A stretch of 36,114 nt of DNA from Desulfohalobiaceae bacterium (GCA_021737615.1 JAIPDR010000009.1:1-36114); one strand, 5' to 3'. Positions 14,085-23,720 are shown, numbered from the stretch's first letter. The notes: generated by a model not told the origin, from the sequence alone. Program-made: numbers and translations.

Positions 14085-16928
14085 CTACATCCTGGCCCTT
14101 AAGGTATCGATGGCGGCTTTTAGGCTGGGTGCTTTTTCTGCTTCCAACATGCTGCCGGCCTTTACTTTAAATTTCCCGCTTGGACCGTCGAATTCTATTT
14201 TCCCCGAGGTTCTTGCATCAAGCTCAATGGCGATGCCTAGACCTACTTTTGCTTCAAGCGACAGGGAGCCGCTTACCTCCAGGGCGATCTTCAAGGCGGC
14301 ATAGGCGGATAAATCCAGACTCAGGCCGGCATAGGCCGCCAGGCTCAAATTCAACCCGGCATAGGCCTCGATGGAGTTCTTGTTGGCCGCATAAGCGGCA
14401 ATTTCAGTATTCGAGGCCGCATAGACCGCAAAATCGAGATGCGCGGCCAGCTTAAAGTCAAAGGAGGTTCCAGCGGCAAAGGTGAAGGCTGCGGAAGCGG
14501 TATTGGCCCAGTTGAAATCAAAGCTGTGATGCGAATTAAAGCCTTGATGGCTGACTGAATATGAGAGCATCTTTCCGGTGTCGCGGCAGTACTTCCACTC
14601 ATGAGAGGCACCGGTATCCGCCCAGAACAAGGTCCTGTTGTTGAGCTTGCCTTCCGCATTCCACTTTTTCTCTTCGCTCTTCCCCCGACCGCTTCGGCTC
14701 CAGCTCTTCAGGGAACCATCGCCTCGAAAAGCGATCTCCACCTGCTCGCCGCCGCGCTGTATTTCCAAAGAGTCCCCCTCGGTGACCTCAATGGAATGAC
14801 CCTTTGTATAGCTGTATGAATTTCCAAAAGATTTTTCAACCCAGACGCTTGTATCCGCCTCACCTTCAGTTGCCTCCTGCCAATCAGAGGCATCGCCGAT
14901 CTGAATTTCGCTGTCTGCCAGCTTGTCGCCGTCGTTGGCTTTAGCCCAATCGACTCTATTCCACTCAGGTCCGCCCTTGTTCAAGAGATCATGAGTGTGA
15001 TCTTTGTTTAATTCAGCGCCCTGCCCCTGCTCCATATGCTCTTCGACATAGCAGTTCCCCAGATTGTAGTTCCAGTACCCGCCGAAGTCGTAGATATTGC
15101 CCTCTTGGAGATTGACTGTATCCAGGCCTGAAACATGGACATGAGCTTCTTTAAATACTTGCTTATAAAAATGATCAGCAGTTCGAACATCCTCGCCAAG
15201 GAGCATATCTTTCGGATTGTACGGAGGATCGTCTGCATCCGATTCATTTGTAAAATCATTCAATAATCGGTCTTTATCATTATTGCTGCCGGTAACAGGA
15301 CTATAATTTCCATACTTGTGGTATTCTCCATATTTTCCCTGTGCTTCCAGCCAAAGGTTTCCTCCGGAGTGTATCCTGATATGTTCCGTGTCGGCAGCAT
15401 CATCGAACTCAATATAGTTAGTATCACCGGCTGCGGTAGTATCTCTTGCATAGGCCGCCCCGGCTGAACTGTTCTCAGGGCTTTTCCCGGTTTGGATGAC
15501 GGATTTGGTCTGATTCGAACTGGTTACCGGACTCCTCGTCTCGGGATTGGGCACGGCCCCGGCGATGACCGGCCGGTCCGGATCTCCGTCGATAAAGTTC
15601 AGCAGAACCTCGGTCCCCTTGTGCAAAGGAAAATGCATGCCCTGATTCGGCCCGGCATAGGGCTGCATCATGCGCAGCCAGGTCGAGGCCTTGCCCATGT
15701 GCCTGCCGGAGCGGTCAAAGGGCAGAATCACCTTGTAGCGGCCCTGCTCGTCCACCTCGGCGTATTTCCCGCTGCCGGCTGCGTCTATCCTGGCGTTTAG
15801 CGAGCCGTAAAACCTGGGTTTCTCGGTCTCCCGTCTGGGTCTGTACTGAACGCCGGCCGGCAGGGCGGTGAAAGAATTCAAGTAATAGGGATTCTTCTCC
15901 TGTTCGGAGAGCTCCGTGGACAGCCCGGCCAGCATGAATCCGGCCTGGCTGCCTTCGTGGGAAGCCTCCACCGTCAGGTAGTTCTGATTGCAGTCCGCGC
16001 GGTAGTGGTCCTGGAGATCGAACCTGTAGCCCGGTCTGATAAAGGGGACCGTGCTCTGCCCATGGAAGGTCTTTTCCCAGCATTTCAACTCCTCCGCCCT
16101 GATCTGGGCCAGCTTGTTGCCTTCCTCCGTGGTCTTGAAGTGGTCTCCGTACATGTAGACCTCGCCCCGGCCTTCAGCGTAGACATCGGCCAGACCCTCC
16201 ACATTCAAGGAGGGCCGCTCGTAATTGTAGTCCTTCAATCTGAGGGACCTGGGCAGCATCGTCTGCCGGCAGCAGAAATCCTTGACTACTTCCTCCCGGG
16301 CCTGGGAATCGAGCGCGGATGGGGGGGAATAGGTCATGGTCCGACCCTCGGTCATGACCCCGTGGGCCATTTTCGTATCCGTAATGATCAGCTTTTCCCC
16401 GGCCCCGGTCTGCTCGAAATAGAAGTACATCCCCTCCCGCTCCATCCAGCGGGTCACGAAATTGAGATGGGTCTCCCTGTACTGGCAGACATAGTCCCAG
16501 GTCTTGTATTCCTCCTTCAAACGCAGGTCAAAACCGTTTTCATCCAGGCCCCCGTCTTTTAAGACCTCCTCCAGAATCTGAGGCACGGTCCGTTCAACAA
16601 AGATCTGATTGTGTCTGGTCTGGGACAGCCACCACATCCTGGGCACGAGTATGCCCTTGTAAAAGCTGTAATCATGGGCCTGATGCATCTGCTCAAAGCT
16701 GATGAGCATGCCGTTGAAGGCGATGTCCCCTTCGTCCCGCAGGATGGTGAACCTGGCCGGATTCTGGATGACCTCATTCAGATCCAGTTCCGGATCCCTG
16801 GAAATGAGATCTATCTCGAAATGGTATATCCGGGACAGTCCTTCACTGCCCTGAAAACGTACCACCCCGAAGGTATCCCCGGGCATGCCCAGGGAAATAA
16901 ACGAAAACCTCTTCGCTAGTTCAGCCAT
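14085..16928 (-). CDS. vgrG: VgrG/TssI spike protein with long C-terminal extension
   Basis: 947 residues. The gp27-like region (1 to about 350) has FGVVRFQGSEGLSRIYHFEIDL, the RETHLNFVTRWMEREGMYFYFEQ segment and the FHGQST motif region. The gp5-like OB fold is about 395-470 (RYKVILPFD through GDPDRPVIAGAVPNP). Beyond it, a 470-residue extension begins with a DUF2345-like IRIHSGGNLWLEAQGKYGEY stretch, then a GYWNYNLGN segment, a charged WNAEGKLNNRTLFW part, and a tandem decapeptide region (833-892). It forms the trimeric membrane-piercing spike on Hcp and is expected to carry the PAAR-like cap. A canonical catalytic toxin domain is not evident. ATG 16928 has GGGGGAG close upstream. Confidence 0.95.
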   Translation of the reverse strand: MAELAKRFSFISLGMPGDTFGVVRFQGSEGLSRIYHFEIDLISRDPELDLNEVIQNPARFTILRDEGDIAFNGMLISFEQMHQAHDYSFYKGILVPRMWWLSQTRHNQIFVERTVPQILEEVLKDGGLDENGFDLRLKEEYKTWDYVCQYRETHLNFVTRWMEREGMYFYFEQTGAGEKLIITDTKMAHGVMTEGRTMTYSPPSALDSQAREEVVKDFCCRQTMLPRSLRLKDYNYERPSLNVEGLADVYAEGRGEVYMYGDHFKTTEEGNKLAQIRAEELKCWEKTFHGQSTVPFIRPGYRFDLQDHYRADCNQNYLTVEASHEGSQAGFMLAGLSTELSEQEKNPYYLNSFTALPAGVQYRPRRETEKPRFYGSLNARIDAAGSGKYAEVDEQGRYKVILPFDRSGRHMGKASTWLRMMQPYAGPNQGMHFPLHKGTEVLLNFIDGDPDRPVIAGAVPNPETRSPVTSSNQTKSVIQTGKSPENSSAGAAYARDTTAAGDTNYIEFDDAADTEHIRIHSGGNLWLEAQGKYGEYHKYGNYSPVTGSNNDKDRLLNDFTNESDADDPPYNPKDMLLGEDVRTADHFYKQVFKEAHVHVSGLDTVNLQEGNIYDFGGYWNYNLGNCYVEEHMEQGQGAELNKDHTHDLLNKGGPEWNRVDWAKANDGDKLADSEIQIGDASDWQEATEGEADTSVWVEKSFGNSYSYTKGHSIEVTEGDSLEIQRGGEQVEIAFRGDGSLKSWSRSGRGKSEEKKWNAEGKLNNRTLFWADTGASHEWKYCRDTGKMLSYSVSHQGFNSHHSFDFNWANTASAAFTFAAGTSFDFKLAAHLDFAVYAASNTEIAAYAANKNSIEAYAGLNLSLAAYAGLSLDLSAYAALKIALEVSGSLSLEAKVGLGIAIELDARTSGKIEFDGPSGKFKVKAGSMLEAEKAPSLKAAIDTLRARM
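14253..14432 (-). repeat. Six 10-residue tandem repeats in VgrG C terminus
   Basis: Residues 833-892 of VgrG form successive decapeptides of the form phi-x-A-Y-A-[AG]-x-x-x-x: FAVYAASNTE, IAAYAANKNS, IEAYAGLNLS, LAAYAGLSLD, LSAYAALKIA, then a degenerate LEVSGSLSLE. The exact 30-base period and alternating hydrophobics suggest an intertwined trimeric beta-helix that lengthens the spike. Confidence 0.75.
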
Positions 16929-17046
16929 TACTCCCCCTGCATCCAGACCGAGCCTTTCAGACTCAATCTGGACTAGGCGCTTTAATCCCTGTCTTAAAAA
17001 AAATGTATTTACCCAAGGGTGAACTTTCCGAGGCGTAGGCTCTGCA

Positions 17047-17093
17047 AGCCGAAGGCCGTGAACCTGGAACCTTTTGGGTTATGGGCGAAGCCC
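17047..17093 (-). other. Two short UUC-loop hairpins between unknown gene and vgrG
   Basis: On the transcribed minus strand, GGGCTTCGCCC (17083-17093) and GGCCTTCGGCT (17047-17057) each form a 4-bp stem with a three-base TTC loop, in the 168-base gap 16929-17096. No T-tract follows either, so they could be mRNA stability or processing elements, or chance. The remainder of the gap shows nothing else clear apart from an A/T-rich stretch (about 16996-17012). Confidence 0.35.
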
Positions 17094-17096
17094 GCT

Positions 17097-17873
17097 TTAA
17101 ACCAGATTCAGATGGAAAAGCTCCGGAGCGTCATCTTCCCCGCCGTAGGCCCCGAAGACCAGGGCCTCAGGGGTGCCCTTCAGCTTGATAAAGGCCGAAT
17201 CCTCACTGCTCAGGACGTTTTGGCCTGCCCAGGCCGTGAATTCCTTCTCCCCGATCTGAAGCCGCATGTCCCGCAGGGGATATTTAAGGACCGATTTCTC
17301 GGGTATTTCTTCTTTCTTCCCGATCCCCATGGCCTCCACCTCCGCTCCGGCGGCCCCGAAAATGACCCCGTTCCAGTCCTGTCCCGCAGGTCCGGCCTCC
17401 AGCCACAGACCCATCTTGGGCAAGGCATGACACCTGAACCTGTATTCCCGGGGAAGCTCCCTGTCCGGCATATTGGCCCTGGCCGTAATCTTGGCCCCCA
17501 GCCCGGGATTGTCCGGTCCTGTGATCACCGCCTCCTGCAAGGGCCAGGGCAGATGATCTTTTGCTAGCTCAGTGTCGCAAAGAACCATGGTCGACAACCG
17601 CCCCCTCCTCCGGCCCTGGACAGTCAAGGCCAGCAGGGACAGCCCCTGCCGGACCGATTTTGCGGCCAGGTCTTCGGCTTTCCCGTAAATGATCCACAGA
17701 CCGGTCTCCGGATCGCTCAAATCCCCGGCAGGACCGGCCCATTCCAGATTCTCCGGGTCGTCCCTCCAGAAATGTCCCTGAACCGGCAAGCCGTAGTCAT
17801 TGACCCTGGAGTATATCTCCCTGGCCGCTGCCTCGTCCTGACAGAGCATACTGATCCATGCTTTCTTGCTCAT
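17097..17873 (-). CDS. Unknown protein between clpV and vgrG
   Basis: 258 residues, soluble, not recognised. The N-terminal part (MSKKAWISMLCQDEAAAREIYSRV) has an alpha/beta look, followed by a GLWIIYGKAEDLAAKSVRQGLSLLAL helix region. The C-terminal part carries a VIFGAAGAEVEAMG segment and a terminal PLRDMRLQIGEKEFTAWAGQNV. There is no signal peptide, TM segment or catalytic motif I can name. It is 12 bases downstream of clpV on the same strand and is surely co-transcribed. Its place immediately before vgrG suggests a VgrG chaperone/adaptor or an effector-linked protein; neither is shown. AAGGA precedes ATG 17873. Confidence 0.8.
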   Translation of the reverse strand: MSKKAWISMLCQDEAAAREIYSRVNDYGLPVQGHFWRDDPENLEWAGPAGDLSDPETGLWIIYGKAEDLAAKSVRQGLSLLALTVQGRRRGRLSTMVLCDTELAKDHLPWPLQEAVITGPDNPGLGAKITARANMPDRELPREYRFRCHALPKMGLWLEAGPAGQDWNGVIFGAAGAEVEAMGIGKKEEIPEKSVLKYPLRDMRLQIGEKEFTAWAGQNVLSSEDSAFIKLKGTPEALVFGAYGGEDDAPELFHLNLV

Positions 17874-17885
17874 AGGATATCCTTA

Positions 17886-20513
17886 TCAGTTGAAGTCCAC
17901 AGTAAAGGAGCCGTCCTCCCGGACCCCCAGGCTGACTGCGTCGGGCATCTCACCCGAGCCCATGCCCTGCAAGAGGGTCTGGGAAATTCTGGGCATGACC
18001 CGTCCGCGCAGGATATAGTCTATGTTCCTGGCCCCGGTCTCCACCTCCCGGCACCTGGAGGTAATCTGCTCCAGAACAGCCTCGGAATAATTGAGCGCTA
18101 TCCTGTTGTTCTGCCTTAGGGTTTGGCCCAGCTTTTTCAGCTTCAGATCAACGATTCCCTGCATTGCTTCCGGATCGAGAGAGTAATAAGGGACAACGGT
18201 CATCCTGGCCAGCAGGGCCGGCTTGAAGTGTTTGGAGAGGACCGGCCTGATTGCGCCCACTACCGAATCAATGGGCACCGCGCCCTCTTCTGCGGTCATC
18301 TCCTGAATAACATCCGTGGCCAGATTGCTGGTCAGGAGAATGATGGTCTCGGCAAAACTGATCTCCTTGCCCTCCCCGTCGGCCAGGGTTCCTTTGTCAA
18401 AGACCTGATAGAACAGGTTCAGGACATCGGGATTGGCTTTCTCCACTTCATCCAGTAGAACCACGGAGTATGGATTCTGCCTGACCGCTTCGGTCAGCAT
18501 GCCGCCCTCGCCGTAACCTACATACCCCGGGGGAGAGCCGATCAGTCTGCTGGTGGTATGCTTTTCCTGGAACTCACTCATATTGATGGTCACGATATTG
18601 TGCTCCCCGCCGAAGAGCAGGTCGGCCAGGGCCAGCCCGGTCTCGGTCTTGCCCACACCGCTGGGACCGACCAGAAGAAAGACCCCCAGGGGCTGTTCCG
18701 GACTCTTGAGGCCGGACTTGGCCGCCTTGATGACCTGGCCCATGGCAGACAGGGCCTGATCCTGCCCCTTGATCCGCTCATTGAGCCTTTGCTCCAGATT
18801 GAGGACTGTCTGGGCCTGATCCCGCTGGATCTTGCCCAGGGGTATCCCGGTCCAATCAGAGACCACTTTTCCCACGACGTCGGGGTCGACTTCTATCTTG
18901 ACCATGGCCTCGTCCTGCTGCATGGCCTCGAGTTCACGCCCGGCCTGTTCCAGATCCGCCTTCAGCCCCTGTAGTTTATTTCCGTCTCCGTCCCTTTTTG
19001 CCTGCTGCAATTTGCTCCGCAAGTCGACGATGCTGTGCGCCTTTTCTCTTTCCAGCCGCCATCTCTCATTGAGCGCTTCCAAGTCCTTGCCGATTTGAGC
19101 GATGCCTGCTTCTATCTCTGCGTATCGTTCCTTTTCCAGGGGCAGCCCATGGTCAAAATCGCGGTCCAGGGCCTTCTTCTCCCTTTCCAGGGCCTGAATG
19201 GCCCTCTCCTGACTGGTCATGACCGCGGGTTTGGAAGTCAGGTTTATCTTGACCCTGGCGCAACTCGTATCCAGAAGGTCAATGGCCTTGTCCGGCAGGA
19301 ATCTCCCGTTTATATAGCGGTCTGCATACTCGGCCGCAGTGGCTATGGCCTCGTCCGTGACCAGCACCTGATGCGCTGACTCGTAATTTTCCTTGAGCCC
19401 TCTTAAGATCAAGCCGGTTGTGACCACATCCGGCTCTTTCAGCTGGATCAGTTGAAACCGCCTGGCCAGGGCCGGGTCCTTTTCGAAGTATTTCTTGTAC
19501 TCACTCCAGGTGGTGGCTGCACAGGTCTTGATTTCTCCCCTGGCCAGGGCTGGCTTGAGCAGGTTGGCCGCATCGGAACTTCCGGCGGAGCCGCCCGAAC
19601 CGACCAGGGTGTGGGCTTCGTCGATGAAGAGGATGATCGGATTTTCGGAAGCCTTTATTTCATCCAGGACCCCCTTCAGCCTGTTTTCAAACTCCCCCTT
19701 CATGCCGGCGCCAGCCTCCAGGGCCCCCATATCCAGGCCGAGCAGAGTGACGTTTTCAAGCATCTCCGGGACATCCTGCTGAACGATCCTAAGGGCCAGA
19801 CCTTCCATGACCGCGGTTTTGCCCACCCCGGGTTCGCCGACCAGAATGGGGTTGTTCTTCCGCCGTCTGGCCAGGACATCAATGATCTGATTGATCTCAT
19901 CTTCCCTGCCGAATACAGGATCTATCTCGTCTTGTTGGGCTTTAGCGGTAAAATCCTGACAGTACTTGTCCAGAAAGCCCCCTTCGGCCCGTCGGTCCAT
20001 GGTCCCACTTTTGTCCCCGGCCGTCCGGGCCGTGGCCTCCTGCTCAGCCGAATCCTTGAGGATTGACCCGAAATCCCTGGTCAGGCTGTCCTTATTGATA
20101 TTCTCCAGGAGATCGATGTACTTGCCGGCTCCAAAGGAGGTCGGCCTGTCCAGAAAGGCCAGCAGTATGGCCCCTGAACGAATCCGGCTCATCTGCAAAT
20201 CCAGGGAGGCGATCATCCAGGCCTTTTGCAGCAGTTCGATAAGCAGGGGCGAAAAGACCGGTTTGCCTGGATTTCCTGTCTTGAAGTCCTCCAGGGCATC
20301 GGTCAGGGCAGTGGACAATCTGGCCGGATCGATTGCAAACCGGCGCAGGACAATCTGGACATCCCCCTGGGTATCCTCCAGGGCCTTGGCCAGGAAATGC
20401 TCCACCGAGATTTCATAGTTTGTTCTTGAAACGCATAAGCCTGCGGCATTATGCAAGATATTCGTGCAGGCCGGGTTCAGCTTCCCCAGCAATGACCTGA
20501 TATCGTGATCCAT
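17886..20513 (-). CDS. clpV: ClpV (TssH) AAA+ ATPase that recycles the sheath
   Basis: 875 residues with the standard ClpV/ClpB layout. It has an N-terminal Clp repeat domain (about 1-150), first AAA+ module with Walker A GEPGVGKT (226-233) and Walker B LFIDEAHTL, a coiled-coil middle domain (about 430-540), and a second AAA+ module with GPSGVGKT (616-623) and VVLLDEVEKA, then a ClpB D2 small domain. It binds contracted TssB/TssC sheath in the cytoplasm and unfolds it with ATP. A near-perfect GGGAGGAA precedes ATG 20513. It follows tssG and leads to the unknown gene within the operon. The length fits the family. Confidence 0.97.
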   Translation of the reverse strand: MDHDIRSLLGKLNPACTNILHNAAGLCVSRTNYEISVEHFLAKALEDTQGDVQIVLRRFAIDPARLSTALTDALEDFKTGNPGKPVFSPLLIELLQKAWMIASLDLQMSRIRSGAILLAFLDRPTSFGAGKYIDLLENINKDSLTRDFGSILKDSAEQEATARTAGDKSGTMDRRAEGGFLDKYCQDFTAKAQQDEIDPVFGREDEINQIIDVLARRRKNNPILVGEPGVGKTAVMEGLALRIVQQDVPEMLENVTLLGLDMGALEAGAGMKGEFENRLKGVLDEIKASENPIILFIDEAHTLVGSGGSAGSSDAANLLKPALARGEIKTCAATTWSEYKKYFEKDPALARRFQLIQLKEPDVVTTGLILRGLKENYESAHQVLVTDEAIATAAEYADRYINGRFLPDKAIDLLDTSCARVKINLTSKPAVMTSQERAIQALEREKKALDRDFDHGLPLEKERYAEIEAGIAQIGKDLEALNERWRLEREKAHSIVDLRSKLQQAKRDGDGNKLQGLKADLEQAGRELEAMQQDEAMVKIEVDPDVVGKVVSDWTGIPLGKIQRDQAQTVLNLEQRLNERIKGQDQALSAMGQVIKAAKSGLKSPEQPLGVFLLVGPSGVGKTETGLALADLLFGGEHNIVTINMSEFQEKHTTSRLIGSPPGYVGYGEGGMLTEAVRQNPYSVVLLDEVEKANPDVLNLFYQVFDKGTLADGEGKEISFAETIILLTSNLATDVIQEMTAEEGAVPIDSVVGAIRPVLSKHFKPALLARMTVVPYYSLDPEAMQGIVDLKLKKLGQTLRQNNRIALNYSEAVLEQITSRCREVETGARNIDYILRGRVMPRISQTLLQGMGSGEMPDAVSLGVREDGSFTVDFN

Positions 20514-20577
20514 GATTCCTCCCTCGATTAATTTCAGAACGACCTAACCTGTTACACCCATGAGCCCTTCCCCGGCC

Positions 20578-21585
20578 TTAAGCCAGTAACTGAAAATCTG
20601 CCCGGGACTTCTCGGGGCCCAGGCCTTTGGAGAAAATCCAGGCATTGTAGCCCAGGGTTGACCATTGTTTTTCTCCCAGCCTGGCCGGCTCGACCTGGTC
20701 AGGCCTTATCCCCAGGGACAAATCCACCTCCAGAGAATCGACGCAATAAAAATCAACGGTTTTCTTCATGCGCCTAAAATTTTCAGAATCGGGCAACAAT
20801 GCATGGAATTCGTCCCTATCCAGGTTCCCGGCTTCCACCCTGATCTTACCGGTCATATCCCGAATCTCCCGGCCCAGGTACGAATCCTGTCCCAGCCTGC
20901 TGCCCTGCAGGCCCAACAAACACCTCTGGTCTTGCGGTATCTGGACGGTCCTGGGAACACATTCCCGGATCCTTATTTCCGGCAGGCAAAACAAATCCCG
21001 TAAAACGACCCGCAGCCCGTAGGCAGACCTGGGGAACTGGGTAAAAAGACCCAGGTATCTGAGCAGTTGGTCCCGTTCAGGAAGGCTCTGCCTGAAGGCC
21101 TCGGAACCCAGCCCGAGAAGGCTCAACAGCCTGTTTTTATAAACCTTGTCCTTTTCGTCAATCAGCTTGATCGACCACTTGTACTTACTCCAGCACTTAT
21201 AGAACAGTTTGAAAACAGGATCATTGAAGATATCGAGAAAATCCTTCTTGACGCTTTTCTCATCAAAATTCTCAGATAGTAATTCTTCTGTATAATAAGT
21301 GGGAAGTGGAGATGCAGGGCCGTATAATCCTAAAAAGGTGGCTGTTACATTGTAGAATACATCTCTTTTTTCTGACTTGTGGATATCCTTTACGTCAACA
21401 TCCGGAAAGGCCAATGAAAGGAAAGGAGTTATGCGTAGCTTATCCTGAAAAAAATCATCAAAATTACCTTCAGGAGCTTCAAATTGTTTTAAGAGTCTTA
21501 TAACTTGAAAGAATGAAAACTTTTTTGGTTCCTTCAGCAAATTTCCCTTTATTCCAGGAATTGATCCCCGACCCGTGTCTTCCAT
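20578..21585 (-). CDS. tssG: TssG baseplate protein
   Basis: 335 residues of the ImpH/VasB family. The N terminus contains the conserved KFSFFQVIRLLKQFEAPEG and the LRITPFLSLAFPDVDV strand, then FLGLYGPASPLPTYYTEEL, all diagnostic of TssG. It forms the TssF2-TssG wedge of the baseplate. The gene overlaps the 3' end of tssF by 37 bases (start 21585, GGAGAG nine bases before). The C terminus ends in WSTLGYNAWIF plus a short tail, as is usual. Confidence 0.95.
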   Translation of the reverse strand: MEDTGRGSIPGIKGNLLKEPKKFSFFQVIRLLKQFEAPEGNFDDFFQDKLRITPFLSLAFPDVDVKDIHKSEKRDVFYNVTATFLGLYGPASPLPTYYTEELLSENFDEKSVKKDFLDIFNDPVFKLFYKCWSKYKWSIKLIDEKDKVYKNRLLSLLGLGSEAFRQSLPERDQLLRYLGLFTQFPRSAYGLRVVLRDLFCLPEIRIRECVPRTVQIPQDQRCLLGLQGSRLGQDSYLGREIRDMTGKIRVEAGNLDRDEFHALLPDSENFRRMKKTVDFYCVDSLEVDLSLGIRPDQVEPARLGEKQWSTLGYNAWIFSKGLGPEKSRADFQLLA

Positions 21586-23282
21586 TTAATAATCTCTCCG
21601 CTTTGTTCATCCTTTATAACAAGCCTGGTAAAACAATTGATGTTTGAATAGTGCGCAAAAAAATTGTCCAGAATCGAGCCGAAAATATACATGTCACCTT
21701 TCGAGGCAAAATTTCGCTGATGAAGCCCCAGTAATATTTCCTGACCACGAACGATCGAGCCTTTGAACAACCTTTCCGCTGTCTTGACCTCGACGGATTG
21801 GATGCCCTGTATCTTTTTCAAGCTGGCCTGCACCTGCTGCTGGTCTCTGCTTTCCTGAAAGACATACAGATTGAGCAGTTCTTTTAAATTGTCCTTATTC
21901 AAGACTGACAATACATTAAGGGTCAAATGCGAAAGAAAGATCCACAGGGTGCCTTTGTCTAACTGGGGTTCGACAGGAGCGGTCGGCGGCTGGATGTTCT
22001 TGAAGCTGCAGAGTTCAGGAGAATTATCGGTCTGTCTGCAGACATCGCCAACCTGCAGGGAAGCCGGTAAGTCGCGATTGGTGCAGCGTATCTGCAGGGA
22101 CAAAGTTTCATTTTGTATCTCGGCCATCTCTTCGAACAAGCCCAGGCTGATATACGTTTCCGGCAGCCGGCTGATCGGAGAATTTCGCCTTTTCAGGGAA
22201 TAGACGCCCTGATCCTCCTTTTGCGATTCAAACCCCTCCAGAGGCAGGTACTCCCTCTTTTTGACCGTCCCCCGGGAAAACCCGGTCACCTTCAAGACCT
22301 CGTAGACTTCAAAGTACTCTGAATCCCTGCCGGCCGGCTGGATTCGGTACTCGGTCTTCTGGTGATCGAGAGAAATCGGAGTGGCCTCGTGCTCAAAGAC
22401 GTTCACAGCCGGAACCACAAAGAGCTGAAAAGTCTCTTGATTTACTTTCGGCAAAAACTCCGGTTCTGATTCCAGTTCAAAAACGATTTCAAAGCCGGTC
22501 CCGTTCCCTTTTTGTTTCCATTCGTCCCAGCCAAGGATATCCAGAAACAGAAACTTTTCCGGAAACAGGGAGTATTCCTGCAGAAACCTGTAATCAGGCA
22601 GCGATCTCCCGGGATAGGGTATGGCGGCCAACTCTTCATGACATCCGGAAAACAGGACCCTGTCCCTGGAAAGGCTGACAGACCGGCCACCCTGTAAAGG
22701 CACGAACTGCAGCCTGGACAGCCTGCTCAGCAGCAGATAACAGATGTTGCTGCTCTCGGCATAGGGGCCGCCTAGAAAGAAACGCAGTCTCTCCGGTTCA
22801 AATTCCTGCAAGGTGATGTTCTGCAGGTCTAGCTGCAGCCGGATCCTGGGAGGCTGGTTTTCCTTGGCTTCATAGAAAGCCTTTTCGATCTTGACGGGGT
22901 AGACGGTCAGATCCGAACAGGTGGTAAAACGTATGGGGATCCCCTGCACCGGAATGGAGTCCAGTTCCGTGCAAACAGATATCTGTAACGGCTCCATCAG
23001 GCTGGGCTTCGGCGCAAAGGAAATCAGGGTGCAGGCAGGAACCGACCTCAAATAATGTGGAAAGGTAAACTGCATGAGCCCATGGACCACCTCCGGAAAC
23101 TCGTCGTCAAGCTTGGTCCTGAGCATGCCCGTCATAAAGGCCACGCCCTCCAGGAGTCTCTCCACATCAGGATCCTGGGAGGTTCCGCTTAACATGGGGG
23201 CCAAGGCCGGATGGGCCCGGGAAAACTCCCTGGCCAGTTCCCTGATCTGGCTCAATTCCTGTTGATAATACTTGTTTAGCAT
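21549..23282 (-). CDS. tssF: TssF baseplate protein
   Basis: 577 residues of the ImpG/VasA family. The start MLNKYYQQELSQIRELAREFSRAHPALAPML and the following SGTSQDPDVERLLEGVAFMTGMLRTKLDDEFPEV are highly characteristic. It pairs with TssG to form the inner baseplate wedge beneath the sheath and around VgrG. The length is close to the usual 580-620. It follows tssE by 18 bases and overlaps tssG by 37 bases, typical operon spacing. Confidence 0.96.
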   Translation of the reverse strand: MLNKYYQQELSQIRELAREFSRAHPALAPMLSGTSQDPDVERLLEGVAFMTGMLRTKLDDEFPEVVHGLMQFTFPHYLRSVPACTLISFAPKPSLMEPLQISVCTELDSIPVQGIPIRFTTCSDLTVYPVKIEKAFYEAKENQPPRIRLQLDLQNITLQEFEPERLRFFLGGPYAESSNICYLLLSRLSRLQFVPLQGGRSVSLSRDRVLFSGCHEELAAIPYPGRSLPDYRFLQEYSLFPEKFLFLDILGWDEWKQKGNGTGFEIVFELESEPEFLPKVNQETFQLFVVPAVNVFEHEATPISLDHQKTEYRIQPAGRDSEYFEVYEVLKVTGFSRGTVKKREYLPLEGFESQKEDQGVYSLKRRNSPISRLPETYISLGLFEEMAEIQNETLSLQIRCTNRDLPASLQVGDVCRQTDNSPELCSFKNIQPPTAPVEPQLDKGTLWIFLSHLTLNVLSVLNKDNLKELLNLYVFQESRDQQQVQASLKKIQGIQSVEVKTAERLFKGSIVRGQEILLGLHQRNFASKGDMYIFGSILDNFFAHYSNINCFTRLVIKDEQSGEIIKWKTRVGDQFLE

Positions 23283-23300
23283 AACTGCAAAATGGACTCT

Positions 23301-23720
23301 TTACTTCTCCGAGAGGCTGATCTTGCCTTCCGGATCAACGATGGTTTCAAACGATACCCTGATGCTGGTCCTTTTAAAATTGATCACCCCCTCAACTTTG
23401 AATCTGAGAGACAACATCAGGTCATCCTTGGGCAAAGCCCGGACCTTTACCTGATCCAATCTGGGTTCATATTTGCCGATCACCCGGATGATGTACTTCT
23501 CCAGTCTGGCAAAGGTTTCGGCCCGAAAATCCCCGACAATATCCGTAAAATCAGGCATACCGATATCATCGGCAATGAGGGCGCTGCCCTGCTTGGAATT
23601 CAAGATCTCCAGCAAATGCAAGAACACGGACTCCCTGATTTCCTGAGCATCCCAGACCCCTCTGCTGTCCGGATCCTCCTCCATCTTTTGAAGTCTCTCC
23701 AAAAGTCTCAGCCCCTGCAT
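23301..23720 (-). CDS. tssE: TssE gp25-like baseplate wedge protein
   Basis: 139 residues with the gp25/GPW fold pattern. It has an N-terminal LLERLQKMEEDP segment, a central helix with LLEILNSKQGSALIADDIGMPDF, and a C-terminal YIIVIG/YEPRLDQVKVRALP-like beta segment in which ..EKYIIRVIGKYEPRLDQV is clear. TssE initiates sheath polymerisation on the baseplate. It follows hcp after an 80-base gap holding a strong hairpin, and precedes tssF by 18 bases. ATG 23720 is preceded by AAGGGA. Confidence 0.93.
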   Translation of the reverse strand: MQGLRLLERLQKMEEDPDSRGVWDAQEIRESVFLHLLEILNSKQGSALIADDIGMPDFTDIVGDFRAETFARLEKYIIRVIGKYEPRLDQVKVRALPKDDLMLSLRFKVEGVINFKRTSIRVSFETIVDPEGKISLSEK

